Positions 34,730-43,059 of a DNA stretch of 64,000 bases are shown here, in pieces. Under the pieces are notes generated by a model that saw nothing but the letters and a program-made list of their open reading frames with translations, had not been told where the DNA came from and did no database searches. The translations under genes and the position numbers were made by a program. Source of the DNA: Polyangium mundeleinium (GTDB lineage Bacteria; Myxococcota_A; Polyangia; Polyangiales; Polyangiaceae); NCBI RefSeq assembly GCF_028369105.1, contig NZ_JAQNDO010000001.1:1364001-1428000 (forward strand), read 5' to 3'. The first letter of the stretch is position 1; every line of letters begins with the position of its first letter.

Positions 34730-34806
34730 GTTTTGCCGGGCAAGCCCCCGCCATGGTAGATAACGGCTCGACTTGACGCGTTTTTCGAGGATCGGAAGAA
34801 ATCGAC

Positions 34807-35766
34807 ATGCAACGGTCGATTTCTGCGAACCAAATCGCCTTCCCAGTCATGGGGCGCGCATGGAGCGTCCTGCCAAACTTTCCCAACTGTGGACTGAACT
34901 ACTTTCCGTTTGCCCTGAACGCCCGCTTTGTGCACCGGGGACGACGAGCCCCGAAAGCCGAGGATCGAGTCCAGGAAGTGATGGCGCGAGCGTTCGCCCG
35001 CCTCCCTTCCTACGTGCCCCACGAGGACGGCATTCGTCCTTGGACGTTCGGCATTGCGAAGAACGTCGAGCACGAAGCGCGTCGCGCAGAGCGACGCGAG
35101 CGCCAACTGTTCTCCGCGGACACGCACGACGCCGAGCAAGCGACGGGTCGTGGGCGGACGCCCGAAGAGGACGCCTTCCTCGCCGAAGCCCGAACCAAGC
35201 TCATGGCGGCGATGAGCAGCATGCCCGAGCGATACCTCGCGGTGTTCGTGCTCGTCGACTTCATGGACGTCTCGTACGAGGAGACCGCGGAGAGGCTTCG
35301 GATCTCGATCGGAACCGTGAAGTCGAGGCGATCCGCCGCCATCGACCACCTTCGCTACCACCTCGGGGAGCGCGAGGACTGGATTGGCGTGCTGCTCGTG
35401 CGGCTACGTCGTGCTGCCTCGATGCGCAGCGCCTACGAGTGCATCCACCGTGCCGCGCATCTGTCCGGCCCGATCATCCTCGCGCTCGCCTGCATGCACT
35501 GCCCCGAGCCGGAGCTGGCCCGCGTGCGAGCCTCCTTCGCGGGCACGGCGCGCGTGCTCGCGGGTCTCGCCACCGGTTTCGCGCTCGTTGTCCCCGACGA
35601 TCTCCCGAGTGCATCCGCGCCGTCGCGGTCACCGAATCCCGCAGAGCCCTTGCGAACATCTCGCCCCGCGCGTCCCCGTGCGTCCCAAGCGCCGGACGCC
35701 ACCGACGCAGGCGAGAGCGAAGATTCGGAGCGCTCCGTGACGGAGGGGAGAGGTTGGTCCCTCTAG
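34807..35766 (+). CDS. Sigma-70-like (ECF-type) RNA polymerase sigma factor
   Basis: 319 residues. Region 2 is visible as EDRVQEVMARAFARLPSY and IRPWTFGIAKNVEHEARRAE. Region 4 is a helix-turn-helix, LVDFMDVSYEETAERLRISI with GTVKSRRSAAIDHLRYHL. The part before region 2.2 is atypical (NFPNCGLNYFPFALNARF) and lacks the usual aromatic-rich helix, so the N-terminus may be degenerate or misread. A C-terminal extension has two hydrophobic segments (SGPIILALACMHC, VLAGLATGFALVV), possibly an integral anti-sigma or anchoring part. Confidence 0.78.
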   Translation: MQRSISANQIAFPVMGRAWSVLPNFPNCGLNYFPFALNARFVHRGRRAPKAEDRVQEVMARAFARLPSYVPHEDGIRPWTFGIAKNVEHEARRAERRERQLFSADTHDAEQATGRGRTPEEDAFLAEARTKLMAAMSSMPERYLAVFVLVDFMDVSYEETAERLRISIGTVKSRRSAAIDHLRYHLGEREDWIGVLLVRLRRAASMRSAYECIHRAAHLSGPIILALACMHCPEPELARVRASFAGTARVLAGLATGFALVVPDDLPSASAPSRSPNPAEPLRTSRPARPRASQAPDATDAGESEDSERSVTEGRGWSL

Positions 35767-35800
35767 AACCGCTGGCGAGAATGCGCTAGGATCCAAGCGT

Positions 35801-37025
35801 ATGCGTCGGCTCGCCGCGGTGTCCGCGATCGTCATTGGCCTCGTCTCGCCCGCGTGGGCGCAAGCTGACGACGATGCCTACGAGACCGAGGAGAGCACCG
35901 ACGAGCAGCGATTCCAGGCGTTCGCAGCGCTGGGAGATCGCGAGGCCGCCGCGGGCCGTCCACGCGCGGCGGTCGCGGCCTATCGGCAGGCGCTCAGACT
36001 CCGGCCGGATCCTCTCATCGCCGGCCGGCTCGGTGTCCTCCTCGTGCAGCTCGGCAAGCCCGAGCAGGTGACCGACCATCTCCTGGACGCCCTCCAGCTC
36101 GCCGTGAAAGCAACGCCGGCCGAGCGGAAACGTTTTTTCGAGGCGCACGAAGTCGCGCGTGACGCGGGCGCTTGGATCGAGGTGCTCCTGTCGCATGCGG
36201 GCGTGCGCGTCACGATCGACGGGAAACCGAAGAACCGCATGGGTCGCTCGTCCTTCTGGATCTTCATGCGCACGGGAGAGCACGAGCTACGCGCGACGCT
36301 CGACGGCTACGAGGAGGCGCTCGTCCCGTTCACCGTGAAGAAGCGGGAGGACAAGCAGCTCCCGGTCACGTTGAAACCGCTGCCCGTGCCTGCCCCACCT
36401 GCGCCAGCGGTGTACAAACCGGAGAAGGACCCGCCGAAGGTGGAGCGGGTGGTTGTTGGGAGCGATGCGAAGCTCCCGAAGCAAGAGGACCCGTGGGGGT
36501 ACGAGGATCCGCGGCCTGCGCAGAAGTCCGAGGAAAAACGCTGGTCGATCGGAGGTGGGCCGGTCGTGGTGTTCGGGGTGGCGTCGTGGATGCCTGCGGT
36601 GGGTCTGGCCGCGGGAGGGAGCTGGCGGCCGAACGAGTACGTATCGCTAGGGATTGAGGGACGGGCCGCGTGGCTCACGACGGGCGTAGAAGGCAGGCCC
36701 GTCGAGGCTATGACGGCCGGTGGGCTGTTGAAAGTGTGCGGGCACTTGCGGTGGTTTTCAGGCTGCGCGCTTGGACACTTGGGAGTGATCAACGTTAATT
36801 TTTTCCGCACAGAGCTACAAGCCCGCGAGCTTCGTAGAGGTATACCCCGGCGCCGGCGGCAGAATTGGCGCAGAAGTTCCCCTCACCCAGTCATTTTTCA
36901 TCCAAGCATCGGCGGATGTCCTCGGACTGCGGAGCGGCACGCAGATCGCTGTGGGCCAGACCGTGATCGCGGAGCAGCCGCCGGTGATGATCGCTGTCCA
37001 GTTTGGGGCCGGATGGGAGTTTTAG
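35801..37025 (+). pseudogene. TPR/PEGA envelope protein, frameshifted in a T6 tract
   Basis: It starts with a signal peptide (MRRLAAVSAIVIGLVSPAWA), then a TPR-like region (AAAGRPRAAVAAYRQALRLR), a PEGA-like domain (SHAGVRVTIDGKPKNRMG, GEHELRATLDGYEEALVPF), a Pro-rich linker and an outer-membrane-like C-terminus (GGGPVVVFGVASWMPAVGLA). At the T6 run 36799-36804 the frame is lost. Removing one T gives NVNFSAQSYKPASFVEVYPG and a plausible beta-rich end stopping at TAG 37023-37025. As given, the frame instead runs without a stop into the next gene, producing an artificial 803-residue fusion. It is a paralogue in layout of the protein at 4107. Confidence 0.75.
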
Positions 37026-37027
37026 CT

Positions 37028-38212
37028 ATGCAAAACTCGCGTATTGCCACTTCAATCCTATTGCTAGCGCTCCTTGCCGCGTGCTCCGCACCGGATAAGT
37101 TTTTTCGCGGCGAATGTGATCCCAATGCGATCGTCGTTACCCCCGAGTGTATCCCCGATGCGGGTACCGATGCCGACGCCGACGCAAGCGACGACGCGGT
37201 CAACCCTGGGCCCCAAGCAATCGAATGCCTCGGCCGTTGCGCCCCCGAGCCGAGTAGCGAGTCGGCCGGGGATTGGCCGCGCACGCCGATGCTTCTCTGG
37301 TACGGTCCGCGCGAGTTTGCGCCCGCGAACTGCGACGAGGCACGCAAGCTCGGCGGCTACGGCGATGACGTGGAGTTCTTCGAGAAGTACCGACGCTTCG
37401 CCTACCTCGACGCGCCCCCCGCGGCGTGCGATCCATGCACGTGTCCGGCCTCCGAAGGCACGTGCACCAAGCTCCCCGAGACGCTCGAGGTCCGCGCTGG
37501 CACGTGCGCGGAAGACGGAGCGCCCGCACTCCCTTTCGGCGGACCCGTCGGCTGGGACGGCTCGTGCACGAGCACGAACGCCCTGCCGGCGGGGGCTGAT
37601 TGCGGCGGCGAGCCTTGCGCGCAGTCCGTCTACGCCTCTCCGCTCCCCGGCCCGACGAGCGAGGCGTGTCCGTCCATCACGAAGCCGGCCACGGTCACCA
37701 AGACCACGGACTGGCTCTGGATGGGCCTCGCCTGCGAGGCGAAGGAGTGCGAGGGCACGTGCAAGAAGGCCACGCACCGATGCATGTACGATCTGCCGTA
37801 CCCGTTTCTCCAGTGCGTCGCGCTAAGGGGAATACACGACAAGTGCCCCGGCAACTACGACCGCTATGACCCCATCTATCTCTACGGCGAGGTGCCCGTC
37901 GACACGCGCGGCTGCACGGCATGCGAGTGCGGCGGTAGCCCCGTCGGGAGCGCGTGCCTTGGAAATTTGCGGTTTTACAGCGACGCGGCGTGCGAAGCCG
38001 GGGCGGACACGGTTGACGTGGCCTCGTTCGGAGACCAATGCACGAACGTCTACCCGCCGGGCCGAGCGCTCGGGAGCAAGGCGATCACGGACCTCGCGTA
38101 CCTCCCCGGCATCTGCCTTGCGACGGGAGGCGAGCCTACGGGCGCGGTCTCGGAAGACCCCACCGACGTGGTGACGTTCTGCTGCCTCCCGCCGTTCGAG
38201 TTCGCCGAGTAG
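37028..38212 (+). CDS. Cys-rich secreted lipoprotein of unknown function
   Basis: 394 residues from ATG 37028, with GGGAG upstream. The lipoprotein signal is LLLALLAACSAP (Cys near residue 18). It is followed by an Asp/Ala-rich linker (DAGTDADADASDD) and a body with more than 25 cysteines, including CDPCTCPASEGTC and CTACECGGSPVGSAC. This architecture is common among myxobacterial surface lipoproteins; no enzymatic domain is recognised. It starts 3 bases after the corrected stop of the preceding gene, so the two are probably an operon. Confidence 0.82.
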   Translation: MQNSRIATSILLLALLAACSAPDKFFRGECDPNAIVVTPECIPDAGTDADADASDDAVNPGPQAIECLGRCAPEPSSESAGDWPRTPMLLWYGPREFAPANCDEARKLGGYGDDVEFFEKYRRFAYLDAPPAACDPCTCPASEGTCTKLPETLEVRAGTCAEDGAPALPFGGPVGWDGSCTSTNALPAGADCGGEPCAQSVYASPLPGPTSEACPSITKPATVTKTTDWLWMGLACEAKECEGTCKKATHRCMYDLPYPFLQCVALRGIHDKCPGNYDRYDPIYLYGEVPVDTRGCTACECGGSPVGSACLGNLRFYSDAACEAGADTVDVASFGDQCTNVYPPGRALGSKAITDLAYLPGICLATGGEPTGAVSEDPTDVVTFCCLPPFEFAE

Positions 38213-38582
38213 GAAAAGCTCCCACCTTTCTCGAAAAATCAGCGAACAAAATTCGGGGGTCGGTCAAGGGCGTGGGTAGGGGGGCGGCTCGCTGCTTCCG
38301 GCCGGCGCCTGCCCCCCTCTTGCCCGAGCCGACCACGGTCCTCCTGGCCTCGTAAACGAAAAGGCGCCGTGTTCGGCCTCGGGCGGGTTTTTCGATAGAC
38401 GGCCCGCAGAAGAGGGCGATGGGGGGCGCGCGCGTTTGGGCAAGCACCTCTCGCCTCCATCGTCCTCTTCTGCCGGTCGTTTGTCATCGCTCCGAGCCGG
38501 CTGCGCCGCGCGGCGTTTCCCCGTACGCGCACGCTTCACGCGACGCAGCCGCCTCGGGTCGGTGACTTCCTGGAGGTAAACA
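38213..38582. other. Intergenic region with a long imperfect inverted repeat
   Basis: No gene is seen. Arms at 38403-38422 and 38457-38476 pair at 18 of 20 positions around a 34-base loop. CTGGAGG lies seven bases before the start at 38583. The hairpin could be a terminator-like or regulatory structure for the downstream gene; it has no U-tract. Confidence 0.55.
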
Positions 38583-39215
38583 ATGAGCGTCGCCCCGCAC
38601 ATGGATGACGATGACGTCGCGACGACCGTGACGGACCGCTCCGCGCTCCCGCCGCAGAGCGGGACACGCCCCAGCCTCGCGCATTCCGAACCGCCGCGCG
38701 ATACCGTCGTGGACGCGCCGTCGGCGTGGAGCCGTGCCCATGCCGCGCTCGGGGCCGCGCTCCGCAGCGTGTGCGAGCGCTTCCGCAAGGCTCGCCTCGC
38801 GGATCGCCTGCCCCCGCTTCCGCCACTGCGGTCCATGACGGCGACCCACGTCTCGGTGGGCACCGTGGTGCATGACGAACGAGGCGAGCAACTCCTCCTC
38901 GATCTCGTGCGCGCGGCGCGGCCGTACCAGAACGCCGCGGTGTACGTCGCGAACTACGCGGTGGTACTCCGGAAGCTCGGGGACGACGCGTATGCCGAGG
39001 GGCTCCTGCACTTCGCGCTCTCGCGCATGCGGCCGGATGCCGAGGGGTTCGTCTCCGTCGCACGTTTGCGAGACCGCCTTCCCGAATTGTCGTACTCGGG
39101 GACGCTCGTGCCGGCGCTGACTCGTTTGGAGGCCGCTGGCATTGTCACGCTCACGGGAACGACGGAGGGAGGCACGATGCGGGTCGAGCGCGTGCTGCTT
39201 CGGGTTCCCTTGTGA
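38583..39215 (+). CDS. Conserved hypothetical protein with winged-helix-like C-terminus
   Basis: 210 residues, preceded by CTGGAGG. The N-terminus is disordered and charged (MSVAPHMDDDDVATTVTDRS). The body has helix-rich HERGEQLLLDLVRAARPY-type segments. The C-terminus reads FVSVARLRDRLPELSYSG, ALTRLEAAGIVTLTGTTEGG and MRVERVLLRVPL, which looks like a winged-helix with its wing. It has no named family. A broken copy lies at 17069-17730, so this is a repeated gene family in the genome. The stop overlaps a small downstream gene (GTGA). Confidence 0.8.
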   Translation: MSVAPHMDDDDVATTVTDRSALPPQSGTRPSLAHSEPPRDTVVDAPSAWSRAHAALGAALRSVCERFRKARLADRLPPLPPLRSMTATHVSVGTVVHDERGEQLLLDLVRAARPYQNAAVYVANYAVVLRKLGDDAYAEGLLHFALSRMRPDAEGFVSVARLRDRLPELSYSGTLVPALTRLEAAGIVTLTGTTEGGTMRVERVLLRVPL

Positions 39216-39433
39216 TCAGGCTGCGCCCTGTCGCCTTTGGTTACGACCTACAATGGCGGGGGCAGATCCTCGGCTGCATCAAACGGGAGGGCGAAGGGTG
39301 GCGTGCGTCCTGTACGCTCGTGATTCCAGGCATATTCGCGGAGCCCCACGCTCAGCTCGCCGCCGCTGCGCGCAGCCTCATCCGATTCGTGAAGAACGAC
39401 CCTGATCTCGCCAAGCTTTTCGAGGGAGGTTGA
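39212..39433 (+). CDS. Small hypothetical protein
   Basis: 73 residues from GTG 39212, coupled by GTGA overlap to the preceding gene. The sequence reads as a beta-beta-alpha unit (FGYDLQWRGQILGCIKREGE, LAAAARSLIRFVKNDPDLAK). The family is unknown. Coupling suggests that it acts with the protein at 38583. Confidence 0.65.
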   Translation: MIRLRPVAFGYDLQWRGQILGCIKREGEGWRASCTLVIPGIFAEPHAQLAAAARSLIRFVKNDPDLAKLFEGG

Positions 39434-39436
39434 CGC

Positions 39437-39766
39437 ATGGAAACCGAGCTTGCTTTCGCCAGCGATGGCACGATGTACGTCCGCTTCGAGGACGTTCCGC
39501 CAGCGGGCCGACGCGTTTTTGTTGGTTATGCGCTGACCAGCGAGGAACGAAAACGGTATGGCATCGGCGGCTTGCTTCGTTGGGCCTGCCTCCAACGCCT
39601 CGCTCTCGGGAGCGATGGGGGCGTGTACGTCGAAGAGGGGGCGATCGAGCCCGAAGGGCGCAAAGAGTTCAGTGGTTACGCCCTCACCGACAAGGAAGCC
39701 GCGCGCATCGTTCAGGAACTCCACCGCACCGCGTTCAATCTGACTCTCGCAGCGCGGTCGAAGTAG
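39437..39766 (+). CDS. Small hypothetical protein
   Basis: 109 residues, starting 3 bases after the previous stop. It has an internal two-fold pattern: MYVRFEDVPPAGRRVFVGYA with LTSEERKRYG, and VYVEEGAIEPEGRKEFSGYA with LTDKEAARI, so it looks like two repeats of one ~50-residue motif. No family is recognised. It belongs to the 38.6-40 kb gene run. Confidence 0.65.
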   Translation: METELAFASDGTMYVRFEDVPPAGRRVFVGYALTSEERKRYGIGGLLRWACLQRLALGSDGGVYVEEGAIEPEGRKEFSGYALTDKEAARIVQELHRTAFNLTLAARSK

Positions 39767-39773
39767 GCGCCGA

Positions 39774-40388
39774 ATGGCCACCAACGTCACACGATCGCCG
39801 CCGTGCCACGCTGGTGTTGGGGCAAGCGTGGACATGTCGATCGCGGAGTGCGATCCGCCCCGGCTCATTTTACATCGCTACCGCGACCGGTTCATGGTCG
39901 AGGTCTATGTGTCCACGCGATTCGGGCCGTTGGTCTTCGTATTCTTCGCTCGGCCCAGCGGAAGGGGCGTCCATATCCGCGATCTGTTCGTGGACTGCTA
40001 TAAGGGCCGCCGTTGGTTGGGCAGGGCGGAGGTCATTGATGAGAAAACGCGGGACGAAGTGTGTTGGCAACATATCCTTTTCTTGCCTCTCGTGCGCCGC
40101 GCTCTCGCATGGGCGACACGACGAAGATTAAGCCCGCGCTGCTGGTGCCCGGTCGGGCACCCAGAGAAATGCTGGGGCACCAATCACGGTCCGCAGCCCA
40201 AGCTCCCGGCTCTTCCAGAACTGCGGCGTGGGATCAAAGCGAGATGCAGGGGTCCGCATCGCGGCTGCTGTGTCGGCGCCTCATCAGGACAACGCCAAGC
40301 CAGGGGGGCTACTCCGACGTCGGAGACGGGGGATCCGCCGTCGTGCGTCGGACCTTCCGGCGCTCGCCCTTCGGCAGCTTACGAGTGA
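39774..40388 (+). CDS. Hypothetical protein with corrupted 3' end
   Basis: The first ~115 residues look genuine (RLILHRYRDRFMVEVYVSTR, GPLVFVFFARPSGRGVHIRD, KTRDEVCWQHILFLPLVRRA). After about 40130 the translation becomes low-complexity and Cys/Arg-rich. It also overlaps an XRE fragment on the other strand (40309-40536), so the native stop has probably been lost by recombination. The start may be ATG 39774 or the later ATG at 39834. Function unknown. Confidence 0.5.
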   Translation: MATNVTRSPPCHAGVGASVDMSIAECDPPRLILHRYRDRFMVEVYVSTRFGPLVFVFFARPSGRGVHIRDLFVDCYKGRRWLGRAEVIDEKTRDEVCWQHILFLPLVRRALAWATRRRLSPRCWCPVGHPEKCWGTNHGPQPKLPALPELRRGIKARCRGPHRGCCVGASSGQRQARGATPTSETGDPPSCVGPSGARPSAAYE

Positions 40389-40536
40389 GATCCGCAATAT
40401 GATTCAGCTCGTCGTCGGCCGGGAAGGTGATGACGCAAAACGGGGACACGCAGAGCGCGTGTGAGATGCGTTCGACAATTTCGATGGTGATCGCCGCGAG
40501 ACCTTGCTCGATGCTCGACAGGTGTCCTTTCGACAT
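40309..40536 (-). pseudogene. XRE regulator fragment lacking its N-terminal helices
   Basis: 75 residues from ATG 40536: MSKGHLSSIEQGLAAITIEI, VERISHALCVSPFCVI, then FPADDELNHIADLTRKLPKG. This aligns with the second half of the helix-turn-helix and tail of the regulator at 23982. Helices 1-2 (GARIRDLRLERG...) are missing, and the sequence upstream belongs to an unrelated Pro-rich/RCC1 fragment. It is a recombination remnant. Confidence 0.65.
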
Positions 40537-40665
40537 CGTCGCCGTCCCCCTCCCCCTCTTCCCGTCCGTCGTTGCCCTCCCTCCCATCCCCTCACCCCGG
40601 CCCTCTGCCGCACCCTCCGCCACCGCCGCGCCGGAGCCCCGCCCGCCGCTGGCGCCCCTGATCCC

Positions 40666-40836
40666 GTGAGCACCACGCTGGCCCTCGGCCGCGCCTTCTC
40701 CTGCTTCCTCAACGCGCGCGGTCAGGTTCGCTGCTGGGGCACGAACGACTCCGGCCAGTGCGGCGGCAGAGGGGGATTTGGCGATGTGGCACGGAGCAGC
40801 AATATTGAATGGCTAGCGTGCGAAGCGTGGCTTTGA
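40666..40836 (+). pseudogene. RCC1-repeat protein fragment
   Basis: From GTG 40666: STTLALGRAFSCFLNARGQV, RCWGTNDSGQCG. This is one RCC1/BNR blade signature (AxxxHxCAL...G.V.CWG.N..GQLG). Only one blade is present out of the usual seven or more. It is preceded by Pro/Ala-rich linker-like sequence in another frame. This is debris joined to the XRE fragment. Confidence 0.5.
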
Positions 40837-40927
40837 AAAGTGTGCCGTGGTACATTGATGCGGCACTTCCAGGGCTTGACGGCTGTGTGTCGCACGCGTA
40901 ACCTCTCCTAGGGCGGAGGATAACGGT

Positions 40928-41767
40928 TTGCGCAGGGACAATTCGTCACTCTACACGCAAGATCCAGACGAGATTAACCGTCTCCTTCCTCCGCATGTAC
41001 GCGCGGAGAGCCTGCTTGGTGACGGCGGCCAGGGGCTTGTCTTCAAGGGGCACGTCAACGGGCTTCCTGCAGCCATCAAACTCTACGTGACCGATCAGAT
41101 TGAGACACGCATCGAGCGCGAGGTAAATGCTCTTGTACGTCTTAATTGCAGATCGATAGCGCGTCTGTTGTGGTCTGGCGATATAGTGCTGGTTGGAGAA
41201 AAGGTACGCATTGTAGCGACATCGTTTGTACCAGGTAGACCATTGAGCGAGGTGCTCAAGCAGAGAAAGCTGTCCGACGACGATGTGTGTGCGATGGCCT
41301 ACGATGTTGCGGCCGCCATCCACCACATGTGGGAACTCCGGGTTGTGCATCGCGACCTAAAGCCCAGCAATTTGATAGTAGAGCCATCAGGACGAGTCTC
41401 GGTGATTGATCTTGGGATCGCGCGCCACGTGTCCCAGTCATCTATTACCGGGACGGGAATGACATGGGGGACTACGGGATATCTGTCACCTGAGCAAATG
41501 CGCGGAACCAAGCAGTTGACGTGCAAGTCGGATGTTTTTGCCTTGGGCATCGTTATGCTGGAGGCGCGACTTGGTCGACATCCGACTCAAAGAGATCAGG
41601 TGGGCTTGATGTCGAGTCGCTATCACGAATTCTTGCCTGGGAGTATCGGCAAATCGAGCTACGCAGATCTGTTGAAAAGTCTCTTGCAGCCACGACCGAC
41701 GGCGCGGCCCGTTCCCGCCGCGATAATGCAGAGTCTTGCATCACATGCACGGGATGGTGGAAAATGA
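40928..41767 (+). CDS. Divergent Ser/Thr protein kinase of a lower-GC island
   Basis: 279 residues from TTG 40928; GGAGG at 40915-40919 fixes this start. The kinase has LLGDGGQGLVFKGHV, AAIKLY (Lys ~50), HRDLKPSN (~141), IDLGIAR (DLG in place of DFG) and YLSPEQMRG. It has no membrane segment and no C-terminal domain, so it is a compact cytoplasmic kinase. Codon use is visibly less GC-biased than its flanks, suggesting transfer. The stop overlaps the next start (ATGA), so the product is made with the interrupted protein at 41764. Compact kinases near BREX islands are sometimes defence triggers; that role is inference. Confidence 0.87.
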   Translation: MRRDNSSLYTQDPDEINRLLPPHVRAESLLGDGGQGLVFKGHVNGLPAAIKLYVTDQIETRIEREVNALVRLNCRSIARLLWSGDIVLVGEKVRIVATSFVPGRPLSEVLKQRKLSDDDVCAMAYDVAAAIHHMWELRVVHRDLKPSNLIVEPSGRVSVIDLGIARHVSQSSITGTGMTWGTTGYLSPEQMRGTKQLTCKSDVFALGIVMLEARLGRHPTQRDQVGLMSSRYHEFLPGSIGKSSYADLLKSLLQPRPTARPVPAAIMQSLASHARDGGK

Positions 41768-41991
41768 GCTTCTATGCCAACCTCGGGTACCGGTTCAGCC
41801 TGCCGAACGACGTTAGTCCCGAGGGTAGCGTAATCCTGGCGAGCGGGATGCCATTTCACCAGCTGATTCGCCGTCGGCTTAGTCGCCGCGATCACCTTGC
41901 CAACATTGTTTTCGATCCGCAGCTGTATTTGGCTGGTATGGATGCGAATACGTGCCCGAGAACTTGCGCGTATCTCTGTTCATACCCCTAG
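41764..41991 (+). CDS. 5' part of a gene interrupted by an in-frame TAG
   Basis: ATG 41764 overlaps the kinase stop. 75 residues read MSFYANLGYRFSLPNDVSPE and HLANIVFDPQLYLAGMDANT before TAG at 41989-41991. Reading on in the same frame gives FGSPGLPQYDSDIQRQTEWR and continues to 43059 with no other stop. The simplest view is that a Trp codon (TGG) became TAG in a ~430-residue protein. See 42007-43059 for the rest. Confidence 0.6.
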   Translation: MSFYANLGYRFSLPNDVSPEGSVILASGMPFHQLIRRRLSRRDHLANIVFDPQLYLAGMDANTCPRTCAYLCSYP

Positions 41992-42006
41992 TTTGGCTCG
42001 CCCGGG

Positions 42007-43059
42007 TTGCCCCAGTATGACAGTGACATCCAGCGGCAGACTGAGTGGAGATCTCATGCGGTCAATTCCGTCGCGCGCCACTGGCGGGGTTCTGCGCCTG
42101 TAGACGCCGACGAAGTCGCGGCAGCTGTTGCGCAATGCGTGGATCTTCAACGCCGCCTTGCGACTCGATTCATTATACTTCCGAGTCCGTTGACGGTGGA
42201 TCCGGGCACGAGCTACGATCGTGAGATAGACTGGCTGGACGCGGGTATTCGCTACGCGCGAGAGTGTGCCGATCGCCCTGTCTATGCAACCGTAGCCATA
42301 GCGGACGGTTGTCTCCGATATACCGATCCTGAGCGCAATTCATTGCTGGACCTGATTGCTGATAGTGTCAGTGCCCGCGGGGTGGATGGCGTCTATATCG
42401 TCGTTGAGCAAGGGGGTGAGGCTACTGAGTCGCGCCAGTGTAGCAACTTCAGGACACTGGCGTCACTCCTACACTTGATTCACCTTTTGGCGCGCGACAG
42501 TGGGCTTAGTGTCGCAGTGAACTTTGTTGGCTCGTTCGGGTTGGTTTGTATCGCTGCTGGCGCAAATTTGTGGGCGAGCGGCTGGTATAAGAGCCAATAT
42601 CGCATGCGCCTTGCAGACGCAATCGCAGGTGGACGAGCATTCCCAAGCTATTGGTCCCACCTCGCAGCATCCGATCTCAGTTTAGACGAAGATTTTGATA
42701 ATCTGGTGGCTGCACGGCTGCTGGGGTGCTTTCAAGATCACACGAATGCATCCGCCGGCTTGTTGCAGGCTGCGCGTAGCGGCAACCGTGTTTCCGACGT
42801 TCCGCCGTGGAGATACGCGCAGTCAAACGTGACCACCTGTAGCGAACACTTCTTCCTGTCCTCGATCGCGGCTACGACGCGGTTGTCGAACCTGCCGGAG
42901 TCTCAGCGACTACCGAGCGTTGAGCAGTGGCTGACACAGGCGGTGTCCAATACGCAACAAGTTGCGCGAAGACTTGGTAGCTCACCTAAAACGAAAATTG
43001 GGCACGTGCGCGGCTGGCTCGACGCGCTTCTGCACTATCGACGCACCCATAACGTGTGA
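42007..43059 (+). CDS. 3' part of the TAG-interrupted gene; unknown protein, TIM-barrel-like
   Basis: A potential TTG restart at 42007 opens 350 residues in the same frame as 41764-41991. The sequence alternates strands and helices: FIILPSPLTVDPG, RPVYATVAIADGCLRY, GVDGVYIVVEQGGE, LSVAVNFVGSFGLVCIAAGA, NLWASGWYKSQYRMR. This resembles a (beta/alpha)8 barrel, distantly like tRNA-guanine transglycosylase-type folds, but no catalytic motif is certain. No strong ribosome site precedes 42007, so the C-terminal part may be made only by read-through. Its 3' end overlaps the convergent nuclease-like gene by 25 bases. Confidence 0.65.
   Translation: MPQYDSDIQRQTEWRSHAVNSVARHWRGSAPVDADEVAAAVAQCVDLQRRLATRFIILPSPLTVDPGTSYDREIDWLDAGIRYARECADRPVYATVAIADGCLRYTDPERNSLLDLIADSVSARGVDGVYIVVEQGGEATESRQCSNFRTLASLLHLIHLLARDSGLSVAVNFVGSFGLVCIAAGANLWASGWYKSQYRMRLADAIAGGRAFPSYWSHLAASDLSLDEDFDNLVAARLLGCFQDHTNASAGLLQAARSGNRVSDVPPWRYAQSNVTTCSEHFFLSSIAATTRLSNLPESQRLPSVEQWLTQAVSNTQQVARRLGSSPKTKIGHVRGWLDALLHYRRTHNV

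Noticed and set aside
41989-41991. Pyrrolysine or recoded TAG
   Set aside because: No pyl genes or other recoded TAGs are seen; a Trp-to-stop mutation is simpler.
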